DNA from: Fen731 sp964481885
Lineage (GTDB): Bacteria > Actinomycetota > Humimicrobiia > Humimicrobiales > Humimicrobiaceae
Length of the DNA stretch: 64,000 nt
Reading direction: 5' to 3'
Assembly: GCA_964481885.1 (NCBI GenBank)
Contig: CAYZUS010000004.1
Span: forward strand, 1-64,000
Below are positions 1 to 8,495 of the stretch, piece after piece. Below the pieces are notes generated by a model, which did no database searches, was not told where the DNA came from, and saw only the letters and a list, made by a program, of their open reading frames with translations. Numbering within the stretch: position 1 is the first letter of the stretch; every line of letters begins with the position of its first letter. Made by a program: the position numbers and the translations under genes.

Positions 1-500
1 CTGCTTATTTCTACTATTTGCTTCTGCCCGACTGCAAGGTCTTCAACCCTTGAGCTGAATTTAATTGAGGGGTCTATTCTTTTTAATATTTCCGAACATT
101 TTTTATTTATTTTAACGTAATTTAATAATAAAAATGACTGGTTGGAACTGAATTTGTTAAACATGACATTTTCGGCAACTGTAAGATTATTAAACAATGT
201 CAATTCCTGGTGAATGTATGAAATTCCACATCTCATGGAATCGTTGGGGGACCTGAAATGAACTATTTTATCATCAATTGTAATGTCTCCTGAATCTTTC
301 ATTTTAACGCCGCCCAGTATGTCCATAAGGGTGCTTTTGCCCGCGCCATTCTGCCCTACAATGGAAATTACTTCTCCTGCAAAAAAATCCATCGATACGT
401 CTTTTAGTGCCCGCACGCCGGGGAAACTTTTATTGATTTTTGACAGCCTTATAGATCCTATCTTTTTTTCAATTTGAATTTTTTCTAAATTTTTTTCCAT
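1..500 (-). CDS. Sugar ABC transporter ATP-binding protein, N-terminal part (runs off window edge)
   Basis: This gene encodes the ATPase of a carbohydrate ABC importer of the RbsA/MglA type, which powers uptake of a sugar at the cytoplasmic membrane. Only the first 166 codons are present. Read on the minus strand from the ATG at 498-500, the protein shows Walker A GQNGAGKST, a Q-loop region YIHQELTLFNNLTVAENV and the start of the signature region (LAVGQKQIVEIS) at the window edge. That signature form is typical of the duplicated sugar ATPases rather than of peptide or metal importers, so a second ATPase half is expected beyond the window. No strong ribosome binding site precedes the ATG. It lies 231 bp downstream of the SorC regulator gene on the same strand, so the two may be co-transcribed. 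The substrate cannot be read from this part. Confidence 0.9.
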   Translation of the reverse strand, partial: MEKNLEKIQIEKKIGSIRLSKINKSFPGVRALKDVSMDFFAGEVISIVGQNGAGKSTLMDILGGVKMKDSGDITIDDKIVHFRSPNDSMRCGISYIHQELTLFNNLTVAENVMFNKFSSNQSFLLLNYVKINKKCSEILKRIDPSIKFSSRVEDLAVGQKQIVEIS

Positions 501-731
501 CTTGGTATAATTATTTTGAGTTTAATAAATTTTTTTTATTATAAACTTATGCTGAGATTAATAAAAGCCTGTACCCTCGTTATTAAAACCATGACTTTGC
601 CATTATGAACCTTCAAACCTCTGTATTTTATACTACTGTTATACTATAATTAATAGTCAAAATTCATGACCCTGCCTTTGCGAATCAGTGCTTTTGTCAA
701 TACAAACCAATTCTCATATTATTAAAAAATA

Positions 732-1673
732 TTATTCCAACAATTTTTTTGCTGTATTTTCATCCGTTATCAGATATTTCAATATTCTGCCACTCAGCGC
801 TGCTTTAATAGGTTCTGCCTTGTCTTCACCAAAAGCTATGCCAATGACATTATTTAATTTTTTAAACCTCTCAAGAGGAAAAATCTTTATTATCCTTTTA
901 TCAATTTCAGTTTTAACTTCTTCACCTTTTGCATCAATAAAATTTAAATTGATAATTGCTGCTATCTTAAGAGAATCCAGGTAATCTTTTTCAGTAGGTT
1001 TAAAATACCCGCTTTTAAAAATTGTGCCTCCGATACTCATGTCTCCAACTCCTGTAATCACAAGATCTATCTTGGCTGCCAGTTCCTTAATTTTCTTTGT
1101 GTGCCACTCGTTCTCAATAATATCCTTGGCCTCCATGGAATCAAATACTGCCGGGATATTGATTGTATAATTAACTCCTCCCGCTTTTTCTGTAAAAATA
1201 TGGGCTATTGTGTTTGAATTTGTGACTGTTCCGTCCAATTCAAGCCCACCAATAATTGGTACAACATTCAGCGGCATTTTCTTTACCGGATTTGTATACT
1301 CAATTACATTCCTGAAAGACTGCGACCAGCTGACTCCCACATACATATCTTTTTTCAGCAATCTTTTAAGCAAATCCGTAAGCTCAGCGCCTGCATATTT
1401 ATAGATTTCATTTTCATTTGAAAATGAAGGAACGATTCTGCATTCCCTAAGGTTAAAGGCAGTTTCCATCATGTTTTCCAGCTCGAAACTGTCTTTTAAA
1501 GGGATGTTTAATTTAATTTCTATTAAGCCATTTTCTTTTGCATAATTAATATACCGTATGACTTTTATCCTTGAAATATTGAGCTTGTCAGCAATTTCCT
1601 TCTGCGTAATATTATCGATGTAATAATATTTCAGAATCTTGTGTAATGTCTTATTATCATCAATATTCTTCAT
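732..1673 (-). CDS. SorC/DeoR-type sugar-responsive transcriptional regulator
   Basis: A 313-residue DNA-binding regulator of the SorC family. The first ~55 residues form a helix-turn-helix (ITQKEIADKLNISRIKVIRY). The rest is the SorC phosphosugar-binding domain, with typical blocks around WSQSF, VPIIGG, TGVGDMSIGGTIF and GIAFGEDKAEPIKAAL. Family members, LsrR for example, usually bind a phosphorylated sugar and regulate the adjacent catabolic operon. The gene is divergent from the FGGY kinase and followed on the same strand by the sugar ABC ATPase. This fits local control of both sides, with the phosphosugar made by the kinase as a plausible effector (inference). The length is normal for the family and the ORF is intact. 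Confidence 0.88.
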   Translation of the reverse strand: MKNIDDNKTLHKILKYYYIDNITQKEIADKLNISRIKVIRYINYAKENGLIEIKLNIPLKDSFELENMMETAFNLRECRIVPSFSNENEIYKYAGAELTDLLKRLLKKDMYVGVSWSQSFRNVIEYTNPVKKMPLNVVPIIGGLELDGTVTNSNTIAHIFTEKAGGVNYTINIPAVFDSMEAKDIIENEWHTKKIKELAAKIDLVITGVGDMSIGGTIFKSGYFKPTEKDYLDSLKIAAIINLNFIDAKGEEVKTEIDKRIIKIFPLERFKKLNNVIGIAFGEDKAEPIKAALSGRILKYLITDENTAKKLLE

Positions 1674-2014
1674 TCTTAAGTTTTATATTTGTATTTTTTC
1701 AGTTTAACAAAACGGTTGGCAATATATTAATTTATAAGACAAAACTATTAATATCTGATTTAAAAATGTTTAAACTGATTAAATTGAAATTGAATTTATA
1801 TCGGTGTGTCATCCTTAAATTTCCAGATAAAAAATTTCTATTCATATTAAATAAATATTAAAGAAAAGATATTATAAGAAATTTGTTGGAATTGTACATA
1901 AGTACATTCTATTGGACATTTATTCTATTTTAATCTTTTTTAATTGTCAACAAGATTTATTTTTTTATTTTTATTTATTTTTTATGGTAAAATTCCCCCA
2001 GGAGTGTATTAAAT
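1674..2014. promoter_or_regulatory. Divergent regulator/kinase intergenic region with candidate operator
   Basis: This 341-bp AT-rich gap separates the divergent SorC regulator and kinase genes and must hold both promoters. The clearest symmetric element is TGTAC-ATAA-GTACA at 1893-1906 (5-bp arms, 4-bp spacer), a possible SorC operator. A good ribosome binding site, GGAG at 2001-2004, lies 10 bases before the kinase ATG. I could not find a convincing -35/-10 pair at proper spacing, and the operator call rests on symmetry and position only. Confidence 0.35.
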
Positions 2015-3553
2015 ATGGACAAATTAATTATTGCATACGACATGGGAACCGGTGGAATTAAATCGTCCCTTATCAGCGAAACAGGCGATATTATTTGCAG
2101 TTCCTTTTCCTCTTATGACACATACTACCCTTTTAGTAAATTCCATGACCAGAAACCTTCTGACTGGTGGAGTGGGATCATTTCAAGCAGCCAGAAACTG
2201 ATAGAGCTCTCAGGTATAGATGTTAACAGTATAGAGGCTCTTGCCATTTCGGGACACAGCCTTGGCGTGGTGCCTGTTGATAAAAAGGGAAACCTGCTGC
2301 GTGAGTTTACACCAATTTGGTCCGATACCAGAGCTGATGCCCAGACGAAATATTTTTTTGAGAATGTGGATTACAAAGAATGGTACAACGAAACCGGAAA
2401 TGGTTTCCCTGCTGAATGCTACTCTGTTTTTAAGATCATGTGGTATAAAGATAATGAGCCCGATATGTATAAAAAAATATATAAAATATTGGGGACCAAG
2501 GATTACTGCAACTTCAGGCTGACCGGAAAAATGGCAACGGACTATTCTTACGCATCAGGTTCAGGTGTATACAACCTTCTAAAGAATAGTTATTCTGAAA
2601 AATTTTTGGAAAAATCAGGAATTGATGCAAATATCCTTCCTGAAAAACTTCATTCATACGATATTGTAGGCACGTTAACCCCTGAAGCATCGCTCCTTAC
2701 TGGCCTTCCGCAAAAAGTAAAGGTAGTCTGTGGCGGAGTGGATAATTCGTGCATGGCGCTGGGGGCTCGCGGAATAAAAAATGGCCGCGTATACACTTCG
2801 GTCGGATCGTCGGCCTGGATAGCGATAACATCAGACAAGCCCATTCTGGATTTTAAATACAAACCCTTTGTATTTGCTCATGTTATTGACGGTATGTACG
2901 CTTCTGCCACCAGTGTGTTTTCTGCAGGCAACAGTTTTCGCTGGGTTCGGGATAATATTTGCCAGGATTTAATAGAAAAAGAACGGTCCGGCTGCGGTAA
3001 TGCTTATACAATGATGGATGCTCTGGCCGGTAATTCTCCTATTGGATCAAACAAGCTGATATTTAACCCAAGTCTTGCAGGCGGCTCCATGATAGAAGAA
3101 AGCCCGGATATCAGAGGAGGTTTTGCGGGCCTGGCCCTTGGCCATAAACGCGAAGATCTGATTCGTTCAGCTGTGGAGGGAATCTCTTTTAACCTGCGGC
3201 ACGCACTTGATGTCCTGAGGAAGTATGAAGATATCAGCGGGCAGATGCTGGTTGTCGGGGGAGGTGCAAAAAGCAGGTTCTGGCGAAATATACTGGCAAA
3301 TGTTTATGGCATGGAAATCTTAAAAACAAATATAGACCAGGATGCAGCAACGCTTGGGGCAGCAGCAGTTGCTGCTTACGGCACCGGGATATGGAAAGAT
3401 TATGGAATTATTGACAGGATACATAAAGAAGAATCAGTCGAAAAACCGGATGCAGAAAGTGTTGAAAAATATGGGACTTTTTACCGACTATACCAGGATG
3501 TCACACATCATATGTCAGAAATTGGAGTAATGATGAAAAACATCAAAGAGTAA
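2015..3553 (+). CDS. FGGY-family carbohydrate kinase (xylulokinase-like)
   Basis: A 512-residue sugar kinase of the FGGY family, which phosphorylates a pentulose or related sugar with ATP in the cytoplasm. The N-terminal phosphate-binding loop reads YDMGTGGIKSSL, and a substrate-loop region follows (PIWSDTRADAQ). The second actin-like half has GVDNSCMALGARG, VGSSAWIA and the C-terminal family block MLVVGGGAKSRFWRNILAN. Length and layout match xylulokinases and the AI-2 kinase LsrK. I cannot separate these by eye, so no gene symbol is given. The start is set by GGAG 10 bases upstream. Neighbours are a SorC regulator, a sugar ABC ATPase, a DeoC-type aldolase and an SDR, so it probably commits the imported or oxidised sugar to cleavage by the aldolase (inference). 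Confidence 0.88.
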   Translation: MDKLIIAYDMGTGGIKSSLISETGDIICSSFSSYDTYYPFSKFHDQKPSDWWSGIISSSQKLIELSGIDVNSIEALAISGHSLGVVPVDKKGNLLREFTPIWSDTRADAQTKYFFENVDYKEWYNETGNGFPAECYSVFKIMWYKDNEPDMYKKIYKILGTKDYCNFRLTGKMATDYSYASGSGVYNLLKNSYSEKFLEKSGIDANILPEKLHSYDIVGTLTPEASLLTGLPQKVKVVCGGVDNSCMALGARGIKNGRVYTSVGSSAWIAITSDKPILDFKYKPFVFAHVIDGMYASATSVFSAGNSFRWVRDNICQDLIEKERSGCGNAYTMMDALAGNSPIGSNKLIFNPSLAGGSMIEESPDIRGGFAGLALGHKREDLIRSAVEGISFNLRHALDVLRKYEDISGQMLVVGGGAKSRFWRNILANVYGMEILKTNIDQDAATLGAAAVAAYGTGIWKDYGIIDRIHKEESVEKPDAESVEKYGTFYRLYQDVTHHMSEIGVMMKNIKE

Positions 3554-3725
3554 AGGATTTAAATCAGAAGGCATTATACCTTTATCAAATAATTCGGTGC
3601 CGATGTTTTTATAATAACCGGCTTCTGCTTAAACTATTTTTATAGCCACTTGTTACAATCCAATTAGACCAAAAACTGAATAGTTGTTTAGTATAATTTT
3701 TTATAACCTGGACCGTTTTAACCCC

Positions 3726-4403
3726 TCAGGATTTTGAATATGCCTCTTCCATAATCGTTATCCCGGATTTTACCCCTACGCCGAATCTTGATACTCCCAT
3801 ATCATGCATTCTGCATAGTGTGTCGTAGTCCTTTATTCCCCCCGCAGCCTTGATTTTAATTTTTCCATTTACTGCTTTGGCCATGGTTTCAATGTGGCTG
3901 AATTCTGTCGGTTTTGGGGCCCATCCTGTGCCGGTTTTAATATAATCGGCTCCGCTGCTTACGACAATACTGCAGGCGTCAACAAGCTCTTTTTCTGTCA
4001 GGTACATGGCTTCCACTATGACCTTTAGCGGTTTTCCTGAAATGACTTTATAAACCGCTTCTATGTCTTTTTGAACTTTGCCAAACTGGCCGGATTTAAG
4101 CCAGCCCACATTAAGCACCATGTCAAATTCATCACAACCGATATCATAAAGTGTTTTTGCCTGGAATGCCTTGATTTGCGGCAGTTCCGCTCCTGACGGA
4201 AATCCTATTGGGGCACCGACCAAGGTATCGACTTCCTTTAGAGCCTCAACCAGGGAAGGCAGATAACAGGACAAGGCAAATGCGCAGATAAAATTATACT
4301 TTTTTGATGACTCTACAAGCAGCGCTATATCCGTTTCGGTACTGATAGTCTGCAGCACACTGACATCCATCATTCTTGCAACTTCATTAGGTTTAAGATT
4401 CGT
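3726..4403 (-). CDS. deoC: DeoC-family aldolase (deoxyribose-phosphate aldolase-like)
   Basis: A class I aldolase of the DeoC family, which cleaves a phosphosugar through a lysine Schiff base. Visible family blocks are GAPIGFPSGA, FDMVLNVGWLKSG, the active-site lysine in ADYIKTGTGW and the C-terminal phosphate-binding region IKAAGGIKDYDT...RFGVGVKSG. The first ATG is at 4371-4373, but the upstream in-frame codons (NLKPNEVAR) supply the expected DeoC N-terminus before MMDVSVL. No ATG, GTG or TTG exists between there and the stop at 4434-4436. AAAGGTGG (4410-4417) sits just before in-frame ATT (4404-4406) and ACG (4401-4403) codons, so I place the start at one of these near-cognate codons. If wrong, the start is 4373. 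It converges with the kinase gene, and its natural substrate may be a kinase product rather than deoxyribose phosphate. Confidence 0.82.
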   Translation of the reverse strand, partial: TNLKPNEVARMMDVSVLQTISTETDIALLVESSKKYNFICAFALSCYLPSLVEALKEVDTLVGAPIGFPSGAELPQIKAFQAKTLYDIGCDEFDMVLNVGWLKSGQFGKVQKDIEAVYKVISGKPLKVIVEAMYLTEKELVDACSIVVSSGADYIKTGTGWAPKPTEFSHIETMAKAVNGKIKIKAAGGIKDYDTLCRMHDMGVSRFGVGVKSGITIMEEAYSKS

Positions 4404-4739
4404 AATTAGCCACCTTTCATCTAAAAGTTTTCTTTAAATAAAAATACTCCTTTTACTTTATCAGCTTTGAAAATAAATTACACCTGATTTTACCAATTTC
4501 AGAGCAAATTATTGAACGCAAAAAAAAAATAACTCAGAATTATCGCGAGCTGACAAAACATCAAAAAAAGATAAAGAATACTTGAGCTGACAGGATTTTA
4601 ATAATAAGCATTATAAAGGGTTCAATGGGTGAGCTTTTAGAAAAAAGAGTGTAATAAAATTTTGGACTTTTCTGTTTTTAACTTTTTGAATGCAAGTTAT
4701 AATACTAAAATCATATTATAAAAAAAGGAGCGAATTGTC
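4404..4739. promoter_or_regulatory. Divergent deoC/SDR intergenic region with candidate promoter
   Basis: About 330 bp without a gene. On the plus strand a perfect -10 hexamer TATAAT lies at 4698-4703, 36 bases before the SDR start, but no recognisable -35 is at the right spacing. A strong ribosome binding site (AAAAAAAGGAG, ending at 4730) follows. The 9-mer GAGCTGACA occurs twice as a direct repeat (4547-4555 and 4584-4592) and could be a regulator site, but this is weak. The deoC ribosome binding site AAAGGTGG is at 4410-4417 on the minus strand. Confidence 0.35.
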
Positions 4740-5513
4740 ATGGACGTAAAAAAACTGTTCAGCCTTGACGGAAAAAAAGGTTTTATTACTGGAGGTGCTC
4801 AGGGAATTGGTAAAACAGTCGCTCAGGCATTTGCTGAGCTGGGAGCAGATGTCGCCATAGTTGATATGAACCTTGAAAAAGCATTAATTACTGCAAAGGA
4901 AATCGGTGAATCCACAGGGCGAAAATCTGCCGCTTATCAGTGCAATGTTACAGAACCTGCAAGCGTAAACAAAATGATTCAGAATTATGAAGATGATTTT
5001 GGAACTTTGGATTTTGCTATTAACAATGCTGGTATTTTTACTGTCGATGCTGCAATTGATATTGCTCCGGATGCCTTTAAATCGGTTATTGATGTAAACT
5101 TAAATGGCGTATTTTTCACCGCCCAGGCTGCCGCAAAACTAATGATTAAAAATAAAAGCAAAGGTTCCATTATCAGCACGGCTTCGATGTCCGCCCAGAT
5201 TATCAACCAGCCACAAACCATAGCCAACTATTGTGCAGCTAAAGCCGGCGTTGTGCATCTGACCAAAGCTTTGGCCGTGGAATGGGCGAAATATAATATT
5301 CGTGTAAATTGCATTAGCCCTGGCTATATTCAGACTGAACTTATTGCTACCTTAAAGGATTTGCTTCCGATTTGGGCCGCAAAAATGCCTGAAGGAAGCA
5401 GGCTGGGCTATCCGGAGGATTTAATCGGCGCATTTGTATACTTTGCCAGTGATGCGTCATTATTTGCAACAGGATCGGATCTGGTAGTTGATGGAGGTTA
5501 TACAATAGTCTAG
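4740..5513 (+). CDS. Short-chain dehydrogenase/reductase (SDR), polyol/sugar type
   Basis: A 257-residue classical SDR, probably an NAD(P)-dependent polyol or sugar dehydrogenase. It has the dinucleotide loop TGGAQGIG near residues 17-24, an acidic residue after beta-2 (VDMN) that favours NAD(H), NNAG, the catalytic serine (STAS), and Tyr-Lys in YCAAKAG. The C-terminus ends in the usual ATGSDLVVDGGYTIV block. The start follows a strong ribosome binding site (GGAG, 9 bases before the ATG). It belongs to the sugar locus with kinase and aldolase; oxidation of a polyol before phosphorylation would be a sensible role (inference). Its stop codon overlaps the stop of the converging histidine kinase gene within the tetranucleotide CTAG at 5510-5513. 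Confidence 0.88.
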   Translation: MDVKKLFSLDGKKGFITGGAQGIGKTVAQAFAELGADVAIVDMNLEKALITAKEIGESTGRKSAAYQCNVTEPASVNKMIQNYEDDFGTLDFAINNAGIFTVDAAIDIAPDAFKSVIDVNLNGVFFTAQAAAKLMIKNKSKGSIISTASMSAQIINQPQTIANYCAAKAGVVHLTKALAVEWAKYNIRVNCISPGYIQTELIATLKDLLPIWAAKMPEGSRLGYPEDLIGAFVYFASDASLFATGSDLVVDGGYTIV

Positions 5514-8329
5514 GAGTATATATAAAATTCTACCAGCCGCTCATATTCTCCCCTGATATTTTTAAGCAACGCAGCAGCATTTTGAAGGTTGCCTGATTTG
5601 GCATGCGTCTCAAGTGCTTTTGCAGCCTCCATCATGTCGCTTGCAAAGACATTTAAGGCCCCTCCCTTTATTGAGTGGGCCTCCCTGTCGACTATTTCTG
5701 TGTCCTTACTTTTTATGGCTTCCGCGATATTTTGCAGCTGGGACGGGATATTCTCAATAAAACCTTTAATGATGGAAATAGCAATTTCCCTGTTGCCTCC
5801 CATTCGATTTACATAAGCCTCGACATCGATTGGCGCGCGCCGGGTGTTTTGCGGATCATCCTGCAGGTTCTTTAACCGGCCGCCTTTCCTATTGGTTTGA
5901 AGGCTCAAATTTTTAATGCACTGTGGGACATTTTTCCGGTTTTCCTGCCGGATGCTCTCCGGTTTTTCCTGCTGGTTGATTTTTTGAAGGAAGTCATCCT
6001 TCAGACCATCCTGCAGGTCGTTTTGCCGATTATCTGGTCCTGAAACTGATTTTGTATCTCTGTTTTCTGTTTTAACATTGCAGTTTGATGCCGGCACCTC
6101 AGGAGTCCTGCCCCTTGTATTTGCGGCAGATGCAACCCACATCGAAACTGTTTTAAGAAATTGTTTAATTTCAAGAGGCTTGGGAATAAAGTCGTTCATG
6201 CCTGAGCTGATACATTTCAGCCTGTCCTTTTCAAAAACGTTTGCAGTCATGCCTATGATTGGGATTTTTGTGCCTTTAGCAAGTTTTCTTATTCTGCGAG
6301 TTGCTTCGTATCCATCCATCACAGGCATCTGTACATCCATCAGAATAATATCGAATTTGTTTTCTGAAAGCATGTCCAATGCAATTTTTCCGTTTTCGGC
6401 AATAAAAACAATGCCTCCTGCTCTTTCAATAAGATATCTTGCCACTTCCTGGTTGGTTGGATAATCCTCCACAACAAGAAATCTGATATTGTTAAATGAA
6501 ATTTCCTTCTCTTTTGCTTTGTCTTTTGATTTTTCCTCTTTTACCGGTGGGGCCGTTCTAAGGGGCACTTCAAACCAGAATGTCGAGCCTTCGCCCATTA
6601 TGCTTTCCACTCCTATTTCTCCCTCCATCAGTTCAACAAGTGACTTGCATATTGTTGTACCAAGCCCTGTTCCTCCAAACTCGCGGGTTGTTTTGCTGTC
6701 GACCTGAGTGAAGCTCTCAAAAATAATATCCAGTTTCTCCTTTGGTATTCCTATACCTGTATCTATGACCTTAAACAGAATTTTTAACGGTTCATCTTTC
6801 TGGTCGTTTTTCTCACCATCTTCTCCTGCAATTGCCTCTTTATCTGTTTCTTTATTTGCCACATCATCTTTTTCTGCGGTTAAATCATTGTCTTTTTCTT
6901 TAATTGTTAAATTATCTTTTTCTTTATCAGAAACATCGTCTTTTTTTGCAAGTGACTTATTAACTTTCTTCTGGACATTATTAACTGTAACTGTTACGCG
7001 ACCTCCCCTGGTAAATTTTATTGCATTGCCTATAAGGTTAATCAGTATCTGTCGCAATCGCATGTCGTCGCCAATCAGTGAATCAGGAACTTTTTCGTCA
7101 ACATCAACAACAAAACTGATATTTTTTTTGGCAGCTATTGCATAAAAATTTGATATTATATCTTCAATAAACTCCCGCAGTGAAAATCTACGGGCATCTA
7201 CCTCCATTTTGCCGGCTCCCACTTTTGCAAGGTCCAGAAGCTGGTTTATAAGCTCCAAAAGTTTTTTGCATTCCGAGGTTATCTGCTCAGCCTGCTTCAC
7301 CACTGGCCGGCTGATATCTTTTGATGATGCTATTATTTGCGAAAAACCCATAACACCGTTTAACGGGGTACGTATCTCATGGCTCATAACAGCTAGAAAA
7401 TCGCTTTTTGCCATGCTTGCTTTTTCCGCAATCTCCCTGGCGGTCTGCAGCTCTGCGGTGCGGGCAGATACTTTGTTCTCCATCTGCTCATATGCTTCTT
7501 TTATTTCTTTTTCTGCACGTTTTTGCATCACATTATTGGTAATGATATTTACCATCTCGTAAGCTATCCCGACCATTCCCCCTGTCATCATCGGTTTTAT
7601 CTTCTGGCTGCTGCAAATATCAAAGGAAAACCTGCCCACGGGCTTTCCGTCAAGATTGTAGGGTATCACAGAAGTTGATTCCAAATCTTTAAGTACGGTT
7701 GGTGTTGGTTTTTGTGGCCCGACATTACCACTTGTGAATCCTGATTTTTTCTCCTGCGTTTTGGATTTTAACCTGTCTGGTTTATTGTAAGTACTGCTTT
7801 TAATGAAACCGTCGACATTGGATCCTTTTATCGGGGAAATGGGTTCCATGCTGCCTTTTGCCGGCTTGATTTTATCATTACACCACTCTATCTCACACGC
7901 CAGACAAGGAACGTCTGAACTGTAATTTATAAACCTTGAAAATCGAACTCTGCTGACATTGAAAGCCGGGCCTATTTCATTTAGAAGCGCCTGTATAAGC
8001 TCGTCTTCGCTGGTTAACTTTTCTGCAGCAATTTTCCACATTTCCGCACGCAGTTTATTGAATTTACTCTGTTCCTCTATAATAGCTTCAGCTTTGTCTT
8101 TTTCTTTCAGCAAAGCGCTAAAGTCCTGTTTAATATCAGATATAGCTTCATAAAGGGGCTTAAAGGGGTGAGATGTTGGAATATTATTCAGCAAAAAATC
8201 ATTGTCTGTATCGTTCCAGCTGGCTCCACCCAGAAATCCAAGCAGCTTATTGATTGACTTTTCTACTTCGTCTTGTGCGGTCCAGCTACTCTCTTTTTCT
8301 TTTATATTTCTCTCAATCCCGGTCGCCAC
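5510..8329 (-). CDS. Soluble hybrid histidine kinase with receiver and HPt domains (paralogue 1)
   Basis: A multi-domain phosphorelay kinase with no membrane segment. In order from the longest frame it has a helical leader (~30-120), a GAF-like region (about 120-285, shorter than in the paralogues and with a divergent middle), a coiled coil (~285-315), HisKA with the phospho-acceptor in SHEIRTPLNG (~His327), HATPase_c, a receiver domain (VVEDYPTNQEVA, phospho-Asp in LMDVQMPVMDG) and a C-terminal HPt with AHSIKGGALN. A lysine/aspartate-rich low-complexity insert of about 60 residues (KEKDN-type units) lies inside the ATPase domain before VIDTGIGIP. The frame opens at a GTG at 8354-8356, but AAAAAGGAAAG precedes a second GTG at 8327-8329 at good spacing, so I start there. 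It is the third kinase of the same-strand island. Confidence 0.9.
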   Translation of the reverse strand: MATGIERNIKEKESSWTAQDEVEKSINKLLGFLGGASWNDTDNDFLLNNIPTSHPFKPLYEAISDIKQDFSALLKEKDKAEAIIEEQSKFNKLRAEMWKIAAEKLTSEDELIQALLNEIGPAFNVSRVRFSRFINYSSDVPCLACEIEWCNDKIKPAKGSMEPISPIKGSNVDGFIKSSTYNKPDRLKSKTQEKKSGFTSGNVGPQKPTPTVLKDLESTSVIPYNLDGKPVGRFSFDICSSQKIKPMMTGGMVGIAYEMVNIITNNVMQKRAEKEIKEAYEQMENKVSARTAELQTAREIAEKASMAKSDFLAVMSHEIRTPLNGVMGFSQIIASSKDISRPVVKQAEQITSECKKLLELINQLLDLAKVGAGKMEVDARRFSLREFIEDIISNFYAIAAKKNISFVVDVDEKVPDSLIGDDMRLRQILINLIGNAIKFTRGGRVTVTVNNVQKKVNKSLAKKDDVSDKEKDNLTIKEKDNDLTAEKDDVANKETDKEAIAGEDGEKNDQKDEPLKILFKVIDTGIGIPKEKLDIIFESFTQVDSKTTREFGGTGLGTTICKSLVELMEGEIGVESIMGEGSTFWFEVPLRTAPPVKEEKSKDKAKEKEISFNNIRFLVVEDYPTNQEVARYLIERAGGIVFIAENGKIALDMLSENKFDIILMDVQMPVMDGYEATRRIRKLAKGTKIPIIGMTANVFEKDRLKCISSGMNDFIPKPLEIKQFLKTVSMWVASAANTRGRTPEVPASNCNVKTENRDTKSVSGPDNRQNDLQDGLKDDFLQKINQQEKPESIRQENRKNVPQCIKNLSLQTNRKGGRLKNLQDDPQNTRRAPIDVEAYVNRMGGNREIAISIIKGFIENIPSQLQNIAEAIKSKDTEIVDREAHSIKGGALNVFASDMMEAAKALETHAKSGNLQNAAALLKNIRGEYERLVEFYIYS

Positions 8330-8495
8330 TTTGCTTCTTTCCTTTTTATAACACACAATTCATGCGTGATCATTATTTTTTTTAGTTACTGGTATTGGTT
8401 TCCACTTTATAATTCATTTCAATTATAATTTTCTTACCAGTCTTCAGTCATTTTATTAAAGGCCTAAATAGTCTGCTGTCTGCAGTACTATCGTC

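Noticed and set aside
1893..1906. Firm SorC operator call
   Set aside because: Only 5-bp arms support it; kept as a low-confidence site in the intergenic entry and not claimed as a finding.
5589..7562. Several plus-strand open frames opposite the first kinase gene
   Set aside because: They are antisense to well-supported kinase domains, have no family similarity or ribosome binding sites, and mirror codon bias; the same holds opposite the other large genes.
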